Shown: in pieces, positions 34,814 to 43,648 of the stretch
Position numbering within the stretch: the first letter of the stretch is position 1
How the letters are laid out: every line of letters starts with the position of its first letter
From: Jiulongibacter sediminis
GTDB taxonomy: Bacteria > Bacteroidota > Bacteroidia > Cytophagales > Spirosomataceae
DNA: 64,000 bases
NCBI RefSeq assembly: GCF_001306455.1
Contig: NZ_LGTQ01000010.1
Location: 293,174 to 357,173 of the forward strand
Reading direction: 5' to 3'
Translations under genes and position numbers: made by a program
Notes under the pieces: model-generated
What the model saw: only the letters and a program-made list of their open reading frames with translations
What the model was told of the DNA's origin: nothing
Databases searched by the model: none

Positions 34814-35237
34814 AAAAGAACTTCTGACCTTCTTTTATTCTCAAATTGGATTCATTTGATGAATATAAACTTGTTGATTCCGTCTGCTTCTAATCTAAAG
34901 TTCAATAGGCTCAGAGAGCCGAAATTAAGGTAAAATATATTGTATTTTTAAGTCCAAAGGTCTGTATGGCCGACATTTCATTTTTCGACGAATAAGAAAA
35001 TGTAGCCCTTATCGGGCACTTTCGTTGGTCTCCAATAATTTCCTTCTTTCAGATAGATACGGTGACCCTTACAGGGTCTATGTTCTTTCATCTCGTTTCC
35101 TGCTAAAATAAGGTAATCCCGACGGGATTATTATGACCCTGTAGGGGTCAAAGTATGATAGCCACATCAATCCATAAATGCTTTTAATGACCGCAGCGTG
35201 GTCACCGTACCAATGACATTCGGGCATGAAACCTTAC
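34814..35237 (+). repeat. cluster of short GC-rich palindromes
   Basis: No gene lies here. Five short inverted repeats share a GACCC/AATCCC-type core: AGCCCTTATCGGGC at about 35004-35018, GACCCTTACAGGGTC (35064-35078), TAATCCCGACGGGATTA (35114-35130), TGACCCTGTAGGGGTCA (35134-35150) and TGACCGCAGCGTGGTCA (35188-35204). Each is 15-17 bases and nearly symmetric. They look like a family of REP-like extragenic elements of Bacteroidota. They may also end transcripts from both flanking dehydrogenase genes, which converge here. Confidence 0.65.
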
Positions 35238-37883
35238 CTATTTCTGTCCCTGCAGGTAGGTCACCAAAGAAGCCAGTTCCTCAAAGGAAAGAGCATTCGC
35301 CAGCCCTGCCGGCATCATGGAGTTTTCCATCTCCTCGCGGCTTTTGATATTGTTTTTACTCAACTCGGTAGCATTTCCACCGATATCGCGAATGGTCAGT
35401 TTATCCGCCGACTCAGCCGTCACAAAACCCATGTATGACTTCCCATCTTTGGTTTCAATCATAAAAGTGCTGAAACCCTGAGAAATTGAGGCATTTGGCT
35501 TCAAAATCGACTCAGTAATCTGATCACGATTCATGATGGAGCCGATCTGACCCATAAATGGTCCTTTCATTACCTGCCCTTTTTCAATGCTATGACAGGC
35601 AATACAACCCTGAGAAGTGAACAAAGCCTTTCCTTTCGAAGCATCACCTTTGATCTGGCCCATGGCCAAAATCACATCTTCAATGGAAGACTCCCCTACC
35701 TGACCTTTTTTATTTTTAATGGCCTCAAAATCCACATTGATTTCATCCTCCTCCGCTTCAGCAACCTCAGCAGTTCCGAGATCTGCAATGTCGAGTCTGT
35801 TTCTGTCATTCAGCCAGGCAAAATAGTCGGCTTTTTCTTCACCAGCTTTGCTCATTTTCTCCAACAAGAAATCTTTGATCTTCGCAGAACCTTCCCATTC
35901 AATAGCTTTATAATAAGGCCCGTGAGTGTCAGGTCGGGTGCTCCACCACCAGCTTCCATCATACAGGGCTTCTTTGTGATAAAGTCGTGAAAGTGTGCTC
36001 AAAATTTCATCCTGATATTCTGATTCTTCAAAAGCCTCCATCAAGCCATCTACGGCTTTTTCATCATGCTTATACCGCAAAACCCAAAGAGCAAGGGTCG
36101 GATTCTTATCCATTCCTTTAAGAACGGCTTCCACATCATTGATCTTTACCAATGACCTTACAGCCAGGTGAGGTAGTACGATCTCTGAGTTTGGTGTGGC
36201 ATGCGGACCCTCAGATCCCGTTTCGGGTATTTTAGCCGAGGCAGGAACCTGAATTTTCATCAAGGTTTCCACCGCCTCGGTCTTTCCAAGTCTTCCAAGA
36301 CCTACAATAGCCGCCGCTCTTACTCTGGGGTTTGCATCTTCAACTCCGTCCAAATAAGGTTGGATAGGCACATTTTCAAGACAAGTCAGTCGATCTGTCA
36401 ACGCTTTGAGGGCAAACTCTCTCATCTTATCCTCTTCACTCAACTTCACCAACTCATCCACTCCGTTGCCACCGGTGAGTTGAGCATAGGTAAATACCGC
36501 AGCCACACGACTTTGAAGAGTGAGACTTTGATCCTTTGCTATCGCCAATGCAGCTGCAGAGGCTTCGTCTTTTGATCTTTTGAGAAGCTCTTGCTGAGCA
36601 TGGAAACGCGTTGCAGAGCTTCCTGTTTTCAGCAGTTCAGCCAGTTCCTGCACAGTAGCTTTTTTGAGATCAGGAAACGCTTCGTAGCTCCAGTCTTTTG
36701 GCACTACTTTCACCACGTAACCTTTGTCAGGACTACCTTTGTATCCGGCACCATCCCAGGCCGCCAGAAACATACGGCCTGAGCCATCCACATCCACATC
36801 GGTGATTTGAGACAGTTTGATGAAATTTTCATCACGTTGTGTAAACGTCGGGCCATCCATGGTCACCCGATGAATAAAGAGCTCGTTCTGCCCCCAATCC
36901 GCCATCATGGGCACATGATTATAGGCCACCGGCCAGCGATCATCATCCATAAAATAGCTCCCTGTTCCTGATCCACCGCCCAAATCTTTCAGAGCCGGAA
37001 TAATTTCGTCTGTAAAGTTCTTAAACAAGGTCGGATACCCGAACTCGCCACTTTGCTGGTAATGAATAAACCGGACATTCCAGCCGCCGCCATCGTTGGT
37101 ATTGCCACGGGTATAGATGTTCATGAATGGGTCAATGGCCACATCATAAATATTACGTGTTCCGTGAGCATAAATTTCCATTTCAGTGCCGTCAGGTCTT
37201 ACTCTTACGATTCCTCCACCGAGCATAGTAAGTTTTTTCCCGCTTCGGTCCTCGGCCTCATGAAAACCAAAATCGCCGGCGGCGATGTAAATCCAGCCAT
37301 CAATCCCCATCCGAATTCCATTGATGGCATGGTCGGTACCACGCCCCTTTAGAGGTGCCGGGGAACAAATATTTTTAATCAAAGGCTTTGATGGTCCATC
37401 GGCTATGTGGTCATGGTCTTTATCTTCAAAAACCACCAGATCCATACCTGTGGCAATGTTATCACCACCTTCAAATACGGTATGCAGCACAAAGACCTGA
37501 TCGCCCACCGGCATGATTCCCCTTGGGTTATCCGCTTTAGCGAACTCAACATGTTCTTCATACACGCCATCATTATCTTGATCCAGCAGTTTTACAATGG
37601 CTCCATAACCGGGATCTTTTCCTAAGGATCCCATCTTATCAACACCGACAAACACTTCACCTTCAGGCGAAACAGCCAGACAAGCCGGACTGGGTACAAC
37701 ATCAGGGCCGGCAATGACCTGCATTTGCAAATCAGTGCTATCTTTTTCAAAGGTATCCGGGTCAAAACCCCTTGGCGAAAAATATTCCTGAAGTTCTTTA
37801 AGATCAGCCGTTTGATTTTTCTGGCAGGAGATAGACAAGGTCAAAGCCAAAAGAAGACTTAAACCGACAATTTTCTTTTGCAT
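35238..37883 (-). CDS. dehydrogenase-HEAT-cytochrome c lipoprotein (PVC-type heme-binding)
   Basis: An 881-residue lipoprotein on the minus strand (LSISC, lipid Cys at about residue 20). The propeller domain occupies about residues 60-400 (SPACLAVSPEGEVFVGVDKM, PRGIMPVGDQVFVLHT, GIRMGIDGWIYIAAGDFG, RMFLAAWDGAG), HEAT repeats run to about 650, and a C-terminal PVC-type cytochrome c has CIACH at 760-764 with an axial-Met candidate further on. The start MQKKIVG was preferred over an ATG 15 codons upstream because it gives a clean lipoprotein signal and fits the promoter found. A periplasmic sugar or polyol dehydrogenase that passes electrons to haem is likely; the substrate is unknown. It converges on the cupredoxin version. 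Confidence 0.87.
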   Translation of the reverse strand: MQKKIVGLSLLLALTLSISCQKNQTADLKELQEYFSPRGFDPDTFEKDSTDLQMQVIAGPDVVPSPACLAVSPEGEVFVGVDKMGSLGKDPGYGAIVKLLDQDNDGVYEEHVEFAKADNPRGIMPVGDQVFVLHTVFEGGDNIATGMDLVVFEDKDHDHIADGPSKPLIKNICSPAPLKGRGTDHAINGIRMGIDGWIYIAAGDFGFHEAEDRSGKKLTMLGGGIVRVRPDGTEMEIYAHGTRNIYDVAIDPFMNIYTRGNTNDGGGWNVRFIHYQQSGEFGYPTLFKNFTDEIIPALKDLGGGSGTGSYFMDDDRWPVAYNHVPMMADWGQNELFIHRVTMDGPTFTQRDENFIKLSQITDVDVDGSGRMFLAAWDGAGYKGSPDKGYVVKVVPKDWSYEAFPDLKKATVQELAELLKTGSSATRFHAQQELLKRSKDEASAAALAIAKDQSLTLQSRVAAVFTYAQLTGGNGVDELVKLSEEDKMREFALKALTDRLTCLENVPIQPYLDGVEDANPRVRAAAIVGLGRLGKTEAVETLMKIQVPASAKIPETGSEGPHATPNSEIVLPHLAVRSLVKINDVEAVLKGMDKNPTLALWVLRYKHDEKAVDGLMEAFEESEYQDEILSTLSRLYHKEALYDGSWWWSTRPDTHGPYYKAIEWEGSAKIKDFLLEKMSKAGEEKADYFAWLNDRNRLDIADLGTAEVAEAEEDEINVDFEAIKNKKGQVGESSIEDVILAMGQIKGDASKGKALFTSQGCIACHSIEKGQVMKGPFMGQIGSIMNRDQITESILKPNASISQGFSTFMIETKDGKSYMGFVTAESADKLTIRDIGGNATELSKNNIKSREEMENSMMPAGLANALSFEELASLVTYLQGQK

Positions 37884-38194
37884 ACGATAGGGTCTGTTAT
37901 ACAAATCAAAGATACGAGCAATCTTCAAGGCTCCTCAAAGGAAATAATTCCAGACTCAAATTTTTCAAATATTCAATTCATCAGAAAACCATATAACACT
38001 CATATTCAATGAATTGAAGTGCCATCAATATGGATGCAAACGTTTGCGTTGCTTCTCATTTTCTAATGCAGAAAATCAAATCTCAGAATCACCAGCACGC
38101 TTCTTTTGATCTCCTGAAAAACGGAATGGATCAATACTTCATAATCATCATTGAGAAATATGACTTAAATTGGATTTGACTTTTTAACAACCCT
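37884..38194 (+). promoter_or_regulatory. divergent promoter region between dehydrogenase and FG-GAP genes
   Basis: This 311-base gap holds the promoters of two divergent genes. On the minus strand TATCTTTG at 37907-37914 fits the TANNTTTG -7 consensus, with TTTG at 37936-37939, 21 bases further upstream, as the -33 box; the dehydrogenase ATG follows 23 bases after the -7 box. About 100 bases further from that gene lies a LacI-type palindrome. Nothing else is evident. Confidence 0.5.
38036..38047. promoter_or_regulatory. LacI-family-like operator palindrome
   Basis: GCAAACGTTTGC is a perfect 12-base palindrome with the central CG and AAACGTTT arms of LacI/PurR-type operators, and the flanks (AT before, GTT after) extend the look. 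It lies between the divergent carbohydrate-oxidation genes. No LacI-family gene is present in this window, so a regulator elsewhere is implied. Confidence 0.5.
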
Positions 38195-39346
38195 ATGCAA
38201 AAACTCCTTTTCTTTTGTCTGACTTTTTCGGCCCTCATATCTCATGGCCAAACCTCTCCGAATTTTGAGAAAACAATCGTTACCCGCGACTTCCTCTCTG
38301 AAGGTGTGGCGGCCGGTGATCTGAATAATGACGGTTTGAAAGACATTATCACGGGTTATTATTGGTTTGAAGCCCCTGATTGGATAAAACATGAGATAGC
38401 TCCTTCGCGGGTCTATCAACCTCGAAAAGAATACAGCAAGTCTTTTCTGGTTTACACGATTGATGTCAATCAGGACGGCTGGGAAGATGTGGTCAATATC
38501 GACTACCCCGGCACGGCGGCATACTGGTTTGAAAATCCTCAAAATCAGAACGTTGAATGGAAAAAACATATCATTGCTGACTCAGTAGGTGTTGGTAATG
38601 AATCACCCGGTTTTATTGACATGGATGAAGACGGAAGAATAGATATCCTCTGCTCAGATGTGGCAAAAAAACAAATTATCTGGCTGCAAGCCCCTACTGA
38701 GCCCGGACAAACCGAATGGGTCAAACATGCTATAAGCCAAGAAAATGTGGCCGGTACCGACCGCTACTCTCATGGCATAGGTTATGGTGATATTAATCAC
38801 GACGGTTTCAAAGACGTCGTTATCACGGCAGGTTGGTTTGAAGGTAAAGACGACCTGAGCTCAGGCGACTGGATTTTCCACCCGGCAGATTTAGGCGAAG
38901 CCTGCTCTCACATGCAAATTTTAGATATTAATGAAGACGGAAAAAATGATGTTGTTTCAGCCTCCGCCCATAAACTAGGCGTGTGGTGGTACGAGCAAAT
39001 TGAGGAAGAAGGAAAAATCAATTTCAAAAGGCATCTGATGAGTGAGACCACGGCCCAAACGCACTCATCTATCATGGTAGATCTGGACGGAAACGGAAGA
39101 CAAGACTATTTAACGGGCAAACGTTATCTGGCTCATAATGGTAATGACGCCGGAGATGCCGATGCTCCTATTTTGATGTGGTTTTTCTTCACCCCTGAGC
39201 CTCCGCATTATTATGAACAGATCATTGACATTGACTCTGGTGCAGGACTCAATATCGCAATTGAGGATATGAACCAAGATGAGCGGCCCGATATTATCCT
39301 CTCCAACAAAAACGGTGTCTTTCTGATTGAAAACCACCTCTTTTAA
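38195..39346 (+). CDS. secreted FG-GAP/VCBS-repeat propeller protein
   Basis: A 383-residue secreted protein: signal peptide to about SHGQT (residue 19), then repeated calcium-loop units of the FG-GAP/VCBS kind: DLNNDGLKDIITGYYWFEAP, DVNQDGWEDVVNID, DMDEDGRIDILCSD, DINHDGFKDVVITAGWFEG, DINEDGKNDVVSASAH, DLDGNGRQDYL, DMNQDERPDIILSN. The DxDxDG loops bind calcium, and the whole forms a propeller. Related proteins accompany DUF1080 and PVC-type dehydrogenases. It probably binds a glycan or partner protein at the cell surface. It ends one base before the minus-strand LytTR gene. Confidence 0.86.
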   Translation: MQKLLFFCLTFSALISHGQTSPNFEKTIVTRDFLSEGVAAGDLNNDGLKDIITGYYWFEAPDWIKHEIAPSRVYQPRKEYSKSFLVYTIDVNQDGWEDVVNIDYPGTAAYWFENPQNQNVEWKKHIIADSVGVGNESPGFIDMDEDGRIDILCSDVAKKQIIWLQAPTEPGQTEWVKHAISQENVAGTDRYSHGIGYGDINHDGFKDVVITAGWFEGKDDLSSGDWIFHPADLGEACSHMQILDINEDGKNDVVSASAHKLGVWWYEQIEEEGKINFKRHLMSETTAQTHSSIMVDLDGNGRQDYLTGKRYLAHNGNDAGDADAPILMWFFFTPEPPHYYEQIIDIDSGAGLNIAIEDMNQDERPDIILSNKNGVFLIENHLF

Positions 39347-39347
39347 A

Positions 39348-39674
39348 TCAGGAAGCCAAAGCCGAAGAAAGCTCCAGAAAAGCTTTTACCCTTCTTTTGG
39401 AGACGTTTACCTCCAAATCGTTGCTTAACTTTGCCTTTAGGCACGAGCCCACCTTGCGGTAACTTTTGATGGAATCAACATTGACCACTGTTCCCCGATC
39501 TACACGGTAAAACCCATGCTCTTTGAGTCGGCTTTCCAGCTTACCAAGTGTAGTCGCCACATAAACATATCGCCCGTCTTTGTAGTAGATATGGGTGTAG
39601 TTGACATCCGCCTCCAGCCTCAGTAGTTTTTTGGGTTGAGCAAAAAGGTGCCCTCCTATTCTTATTTTTTTCAT
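39348..39674 (-). CDS. stand-alone LytTR DNA-binding protein
   Basis: A 108-residue protein consisting only of a LytTR domain: LLRLEADVNYTHIYYKDGRYVYVATTLGKLESRLKEHGFYRVDRGTVVNVDSIKSYRK, then LKAKLSNDLEVNVSKRR. There is no receiver or sensor domain. The ATG MKKIRIGG was chosen; a longer frame continues upstream into the neighbouring gene. It lies 41 bases after the stop of a surface-protein gene on the same strand, so it is likely the last gene of that operon. Its DNA target may be the upstream block found before this operon and before the 60-kb protein. Confidence 0.83.
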   Translation of the reverse strand: MKKIRIGGHLFAQPKKLLRLEADVNYTHIYYKDGRYVYVATTLGKLESRLKEHGFYRVDRGTVVNVDSIKSYRKVGSCLKAKLSNDLEVNVSKRRVKAFLELSSALAS

Positions 39675-39715
39675 GGTCTTATTTTGTTCTATTATTTCCA
39701 AATATTTACCCCTTA

Positions 39716-40837
39716 TTAATCTGTGTAAGTGATAAAAATTCGGGCCAGATTGCCTTGAACCGCCCAACTGAAATTATAGGCGGTTGTGAATAATGAAATG
39801 GTGGTACCATCAATTTTATAATAGTAGTAGCTGTCTTCAATTTCCAAATCCAAATTAGGAGGTACCACCTCTCCCTTGTCGTTAGTCACCATTACCGAAC
39901 AAGACAGAATTCGGCCTCCATCTACAGGTAAAATGGAATGGTTTGTTACTCCATTTGAAGAGTTGGGTAAATAGGCCTCGCCGTACCAGGTTTTGATTTT
40001 GGGAGCCTGAGCATGATCCCCCAGCGTACTGTAACCATCTACATAAAGTTTGGAATCACCGGGATTTACAGAACCAACCCCTACGTTTCCGGCATCAAGT
40101 ACTAAAGAGGCCGCTCCACCAGCAAAAACCTGCATAACCCCGTTGCTGTTATTATACCACAGTCTGCCGCCATTGCTAACCGTGCCCACTTCGCCAAACT
40201 CAAGCTTAATTGGGTTGTTTCCCGGATGTGCCTTCAGCTCAAAATGCGTAATAGATTCGCCTGTGAATTTAAAATTACCATCTCCTGAAATGTTGAAAAG
40301 GTCTTCTGAAGCATCTTTATTAATGAGCCTGAATTCATCCTGGCCCAGACTGCTTCCGTTGGCATAGCCTCTCAAATCCCACCAACTACGGCCCGGAGAA
40401 ATATCTGAGCCATTGTATAGATTAGAAATATTCTCTGACTGCCTGAACCTCAAAATGGCGTTCTCGGAAGGATTAGTCTCATCGAGAAGGAGATGAGGTC
40501 CTTTTACAGTAGGAGAATCACTCCCCGTGCCTCCGTCATGACGAACGTGTAGCTTGGCATGAACGTCAAAATGCTGCGGTGCACCGGGGTAGCCGTGCTG
40601 AGGCAAACCAACCCCAATGCCTACTTTGTGGTGTGTTCCGCTTCCCAGATAAAGGTGCGGGTAGCTGCTGACACCTATCCAGTAAGGCCTGTTTGAGGTG
40701 CTATTGATACCGGCGGTAATGTCAAAGTCTCCTTCCTGAAGCTCCTGAACATCGTCGGGCTGAATTTGTATTTGTGCTTTTAATGAAGAAGTCACAAAAC
40801 CTAAAACCAATGTTATTATGACAATTTGTTGTTTCAT
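39716..40837 (-). CDS. secreted tail-fibre-like surface protein
   Basis: A 373-residue protein with a signal peptide (SLKAQ, residue 22). The mature sequence mixes Gly/Asn-rich strands and contains GNVGVGSVNPGDSKLYVDG, the pattern seen in tail-fibre-like and trimeric adhesin-like proteins. A Tyr-rich segment (DSYYYYKIDG) lies near the C-terminus. It may be an adhesin or part of a surface appendage. It is the middle gene of a minus-strand operon, 21 bases after the preceding gene. Confidence 0.7.
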   Translation of the reverse strand: MKQQIVIITLVLGFVTSSLKAQIQIQPDDVQELQEGDFDITAGINSTSNRPYWIGVSSYPHLYLGSGTHHKVGIGVGLPQHGYPGAPQHFDVHAKLHVRHDGGTGSDSPTVKGPHLLLDETNPSENAILRFRQSENISNLYNGSDISPGRSWWDLRGYANGSSLGQDEFRLINKDASEDLFNISGDGNFKFTGESITHFELKAHPGNNPIKLEFGEVGTVSNGGRLWYNNSNGVMQVFAGGAASLVLDAGNVGVGSVNPGDSKLYVDGYSTLGDHAQAPKIKTWYGEAYLPNSSNGVTNHSILPVDGGRILSCSVMVTNDKGEVVPPNLDLEIEDSYYYYKIDGTTISLFTTAYNFSWAVQGNLARIFITYTD

Positions 40838-40858
40838 GGTAATCGTTGTTTAGGTAAT

Positions 40859-41812
40859 TTAATTGGCCGGAGATGGCAAAAAATCATAGTGAATTTTAAC
40901 ATGAACCAGTTTCATCACATTGGCACCCGAGGTTACGGTTCCCCATTCTTCCTGGCACTCGCCCGGGCAGATGTCATCGATGGAGGCCACCGTGTTTCTG
41001 CGTGGAATTACCTTAACCCAATAGCTGTGTTTCGTATAGTCCATGTTAAAATCATCACCTGACGTTTTCACCGACCAACAGTTATATGAATTAGAACCGG
41101 CGGCACCACTGCTTTTAGCTTCCATTTTAAGTAAGGTGGTAAGGGGGCCCGGCGTTCCTACGGTAGTGCTATATAAGCCGGCAAAGAGGTCCATAGTATT
41201 ATTTCTGTCGAGTCCGCAAAGCTCTAATTCTCTGATATAAATGTTCTGATGGGCATTATTCAGAGAAAGGTATAGTGGTGCTGAAAGACCATAGAGATTG
41301 TTTCCATATCCCTGAATTTCTCCATTACTGAAAACGCGGGTTTGACCCAAAACCGGTGACCCGGAGTTTGAAACCGCACTGACGATCTCAGGAAAAAAAT
41401 CAGTCGCCGGAATAGTGATAGTAAAGCCAACAGCTGCATTACTGAGCTCCTTATTTTGATTGGAGAAGACAGGGGCCGGAGACAAAGAGCCCAAATTTCT
41501 AACCTTTAAATCTTCAACCTCCGCATACTCGTCAACTACAAGGCTGTCAACTCCTAAAACACTGTTATTGAGGTTTTCTACAGTAAGATTCTCAATAATG
41601 GCCTCCTCAGTATGCAGGTATTTGAGGAGAAGAGAATCAACCAATAGTTTTCCGCCAGCTGGATAAATCAGAGCATGACGAGCTTCCAGCGTATCAGCCA
41701 CCACTTTTCTGCCATTTAAGCTATCAGGCAGAATTTCAACACTCTGAGCGAAAGTTAGCTGTGCGGCGAAAACTAAAGCCAGTAATCCGATTATGCGATT
41801 GATCATTTTCAT
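40859..41812 (-). CDS. secreted surface protein, first gene of the LytTR operon
   Basis: A 317-residue secreted protein: signal peptide to TFAQS (residue 23), then a region of short leucine- and valine-rich repeats (VDSLLLKYLHTEEAIIENLTVENLN, VDEYAEVEDLKVRNLG), followed by a mixed beta domain with six cysteines or so, among them CGLDR, NSYNCWSVK and CPGECQEEW. Tail-fibre or adhesin-like role is likely. It has the recurring upstream block (see 41862-41893) in its leader and starts the operon with the next two genes. Confidence 0.68.
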   Translation of the reverse strand: MKMINRIIGLLALVFAAQLTFAQSVEILPDSLNGRKVVADTLEARHALIYPAGGKLLVDSLLLKYLHTEEAIIENLTVENLNNSVLGVDSLVVDEYAEVEDLKVRNLGSLSPAPVFSNQNKELSNAAVGFTITIPATDFFPEIVSAVSNSGSPVLGQTRVFSNGEIQGYGNNLYGLSAPLYLSLNNAHQNIYIRELELCGLDRNNTMDLFAGLYSTTVGTPGPLTTLLKMEAKSSGAAGSNSYNCWSVKTSGDDFNMDYTKHSYWVKVIPRRNTVASIDDICPGECQEEWGTVTSGANVMKLVHVKIHYDFLPSPAN

Positions 41813-41861
41813 GTGATTGAGAAATTATTTTTCAAATTTCTTCATCTCAAAGCCCTGAAAA

Positions 41862-41893
41862 CATCGGGTAAATAGGGATTTTTTGACCGTTTT
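41862..41893 (-). promoter_or_regulatory. conserved upstream block, copy 1 (possible LytTR target)
   Basis: This 32-base block on the minus strand starts 50 bases before the ATG of the surface-protein operon and recurs with 31 of 32 matches upstream of the 60-kb repeat protein. On the plus strand it reads CATCGGGTAAATAGGGA followed by TTTTTGACCGTTTT. The part ACCGTTTT resembles the half-site consensus of LytTR regulators of the AgrA/ComE kind. The rest of the 340-base gap is AT-rich with repeated GGTTGATTAG-like words and no gene. Confidence 0.55.
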
Positions 41894-42153
41894 ATAGGAT
41901 TTGGTTATTGGTGAATGGTTGATTAGTTATTGGTTTAGTGGTAAATAGTGCAGAGTGGCTAGTATTGTTAGTTGTTCAATCAGCAAATCATTTCTTCGGC
42001 TAATTTCCCTCCTCAGAGATTGACCTCACAACTTCTTGAAGTTGCTATGACCTCCACATCTGTGGCATTTTTATTTTTTGAAAAAGAAAATATATTTATT
42101 GTTTATCAATAATTTTTTATTGACTTTTGGCGAATCATTTAAATTCAATTGCG

Positions 42154-42690
42154 ATGTCAAAAACAAATTCGGTCGTATTCAAAGCATTACATGTTATAGC
42201 CTGGGTCATTTTTGTAGGACTGTGTATTGAGGCCGGAGGCTTAATCATCAATTTTCTTTTCAGCCTGTTTAAACCGGAGTTTCTTGGTAATCTGTACCAA
42301 AAGCTTGACCTCTCAGAGCTGCACGAAAGAAAGCCAATCGCGTTTTTCGGTGTATATAGCTTTGTGCTAAGTGTGGCTATTTTGAAAGCACACCTCTTTT
42401 ACATCGTGATAAGTCTGATGCATAAAATGGATTTATCGAAGCCTTTCAGCTCCTATATCGAGAAGCAGATTTCTCAAATCAGCTATTACACGCTGGCCAT
42501 CGGTTTCCTGAGTCATATCGCCCGGCAGTTTGTCAAGGGCCTGATGAAAAATGGTTACCTGACCGACGGACTGAACCAATTTTGGGCTGACAGCCAGGCT
42601 TTTATTCTGATGGGAGCAGTCATTTACATCATCGCCGTCATCTTCAAAAGAGGGATTGAACTCCAAAACGAGCAGGACCTAACCGTTTGA
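42154..42690 (+). CDS. DUF2975 membrane protein (first of two)
   Basis: A 178-residue protein with four predicted membrane helices, the first about residues 9-33 and the last near the C-terminus (FILMGAVIYIIAVIFKRGIELQNEQDLTV). The four-helix layout with a short final Leu-Thr-Val tail is typical of DUF2975 proteins, which nearly always precede a small XRE regulator, as here. ATG MSKTNS was preferred over a TTG 9 codons upstream. A second DUF2975-like protein follows. The trio may form a membrane-bound anti-regulator system. Confidence 0.8.
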   Translation: MSKTNSVVFKALHVIAWVIFVGLCIEAGGLIINFLFSLFKPEFLGNLYQKLDLSELHERKPIAFFGVYSFVLSVAILKAHLFYIVISLMHKMDLSKPFSSYIEKQISQISYYTLAIGFLSHIARQFVKGLMKNGYLTDGLNQFWADSQAFILMGAVIYIIAVIFKRGIELQNEQDLTV

Positions 42691-42728
42691 CCCTGAAACT
42701 ATTAACCAGTTTATACATCATTCACTAT

Positions 42729-43208
42729 ATGAAAAAGTTACCTCTTGTTTTCCTTAAAGGCGTTATCATTCTGATCGCCATGGCCACTCTGGCTTTCCTG
42801 ATCTTTTTTCCTCCACAAGAAGGCCGGGCACGTGACCTCGACCTCTTAAGCATTTACCTGGACCCCGTTATTCTGTATGCTTATGCCGCCTCCATTGCTT
42901 TTTTTACGGCCTTGTACAAGGCCTTTCAGTTGCTCGGTCTGATTGGCGATCAAAAAATCTTTACACCGGAAGCCGTAAAAGCTCTCCGGGGTATTCGAAA
43001 TTGTGCCCTTATCCTGGGTGGATCTATCATTTTATTGGCTGTGTTTATCCGTATTACCCATTCTGCTGAAGACGACCCGGCCGGTTTTATTGCCATGAGC
43101 CTTGTGCTAAGTTTTGCCGCACTGGTTGTTGCCACGGCAGCAGCCATCTTCGGGAGGGTACTGCATGGAGCTATTGATATCAAATCTGAAAACGAACTAA
43201 CCATCTGA
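42729..43208 (+). CDS. DUF2975-like membrane protein (second of two)
   Basis: A 159-residue protein with four helices (VFLKGVIILIAMATLAFLIFF, ILYAYAASIAFFTALYKAF, RNCALILGGSIILLAVFI, SLVLSFAALVVATAAAIFGRVL) and the tail AIDIKSENELTI, which parallels the ending of the previous gene (LQNEQDLTV). It is clearly the same family. It sits 38 bases after the first and 3 bases before the XRE regulator, so all three form one operon. Confidence 0.8.
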   Translation: MKKLPLVFLKGVIILIAMATLAFLIFFPPQEGRARDLDLLSIYLDPVILYAYAASIAFFTALYKAFQLLGLIGDQKIFTPEAVKALRGIRNCALILGGSIILLAVFIRITHSAEDDPAGFIAMSLVLSFAALVVATAAAIFGRVLHGAIDIKSENELTI

Positions 43209-43211
43209 GCC

Positions 43212-43424
43212 ATGCCCATAATTGTAAATCTGGATGTGATGATGGCCAAACGAAAGATGTCATTGAACGAACTCTCTGATAAAGTGGGGCTTACTTTATC
43301 AAACCTCTCTATTCTGAAAACCGGAAAAGCCAAAGCCGTTCGTTTCAGCACACTGGAGGCTATTTGTCAGGTTCTGGAATGCCAGCCCGGTGATATTTTG
43401 GAGTTTGTGGAGGAGGAGGATTGA
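43212..43424 (+). CDS. small XRE-family helix-turn-helix regulator
   Basis: A 70-residue Cro/CI-type DNA-binding protein (YozG-like): MPIIVNLDVMMAKRKMSLNELSDKVGLTLSNLSILKTGKAKAVRF-type HTH, with FSTLEAICQVLECQPGDILEFVEEED at the end. Such proteins accompany DUF2975 membrane proteins and probably repress their own operon, with the membrane proteins sensing or sequestering them. This family pairing is known; the mechanism here is inferred. It lies 3 bases after the previous stop. Confidence 0.88.
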   Translation: MPIIVNLDVMMAKRKMSLNELSDKVGLTLSNLSILKTGKAKAVRFSTLEAICQVLECQPGDILEFVEEED

Positions 43425-43648
43425 GCCCGAGGGTATTAAACCTGATTTTGGAGTGCTCAGGAGACAAGAAAGTAGATGATCAAACCGAATAGGGATCAGA
43501 CGAATAATTCAATCTCCTATCAAATTGCCCCCAAAACACCCAAAATAAAAGTGAAAGGAAGGAATCAAAGACGTTTCACCCCCGATTCCTGACGCTTATG
43601 TACTTTCTCTTTTATAGTTGAACAGATCATTTTTACTTTGATCTGTCA

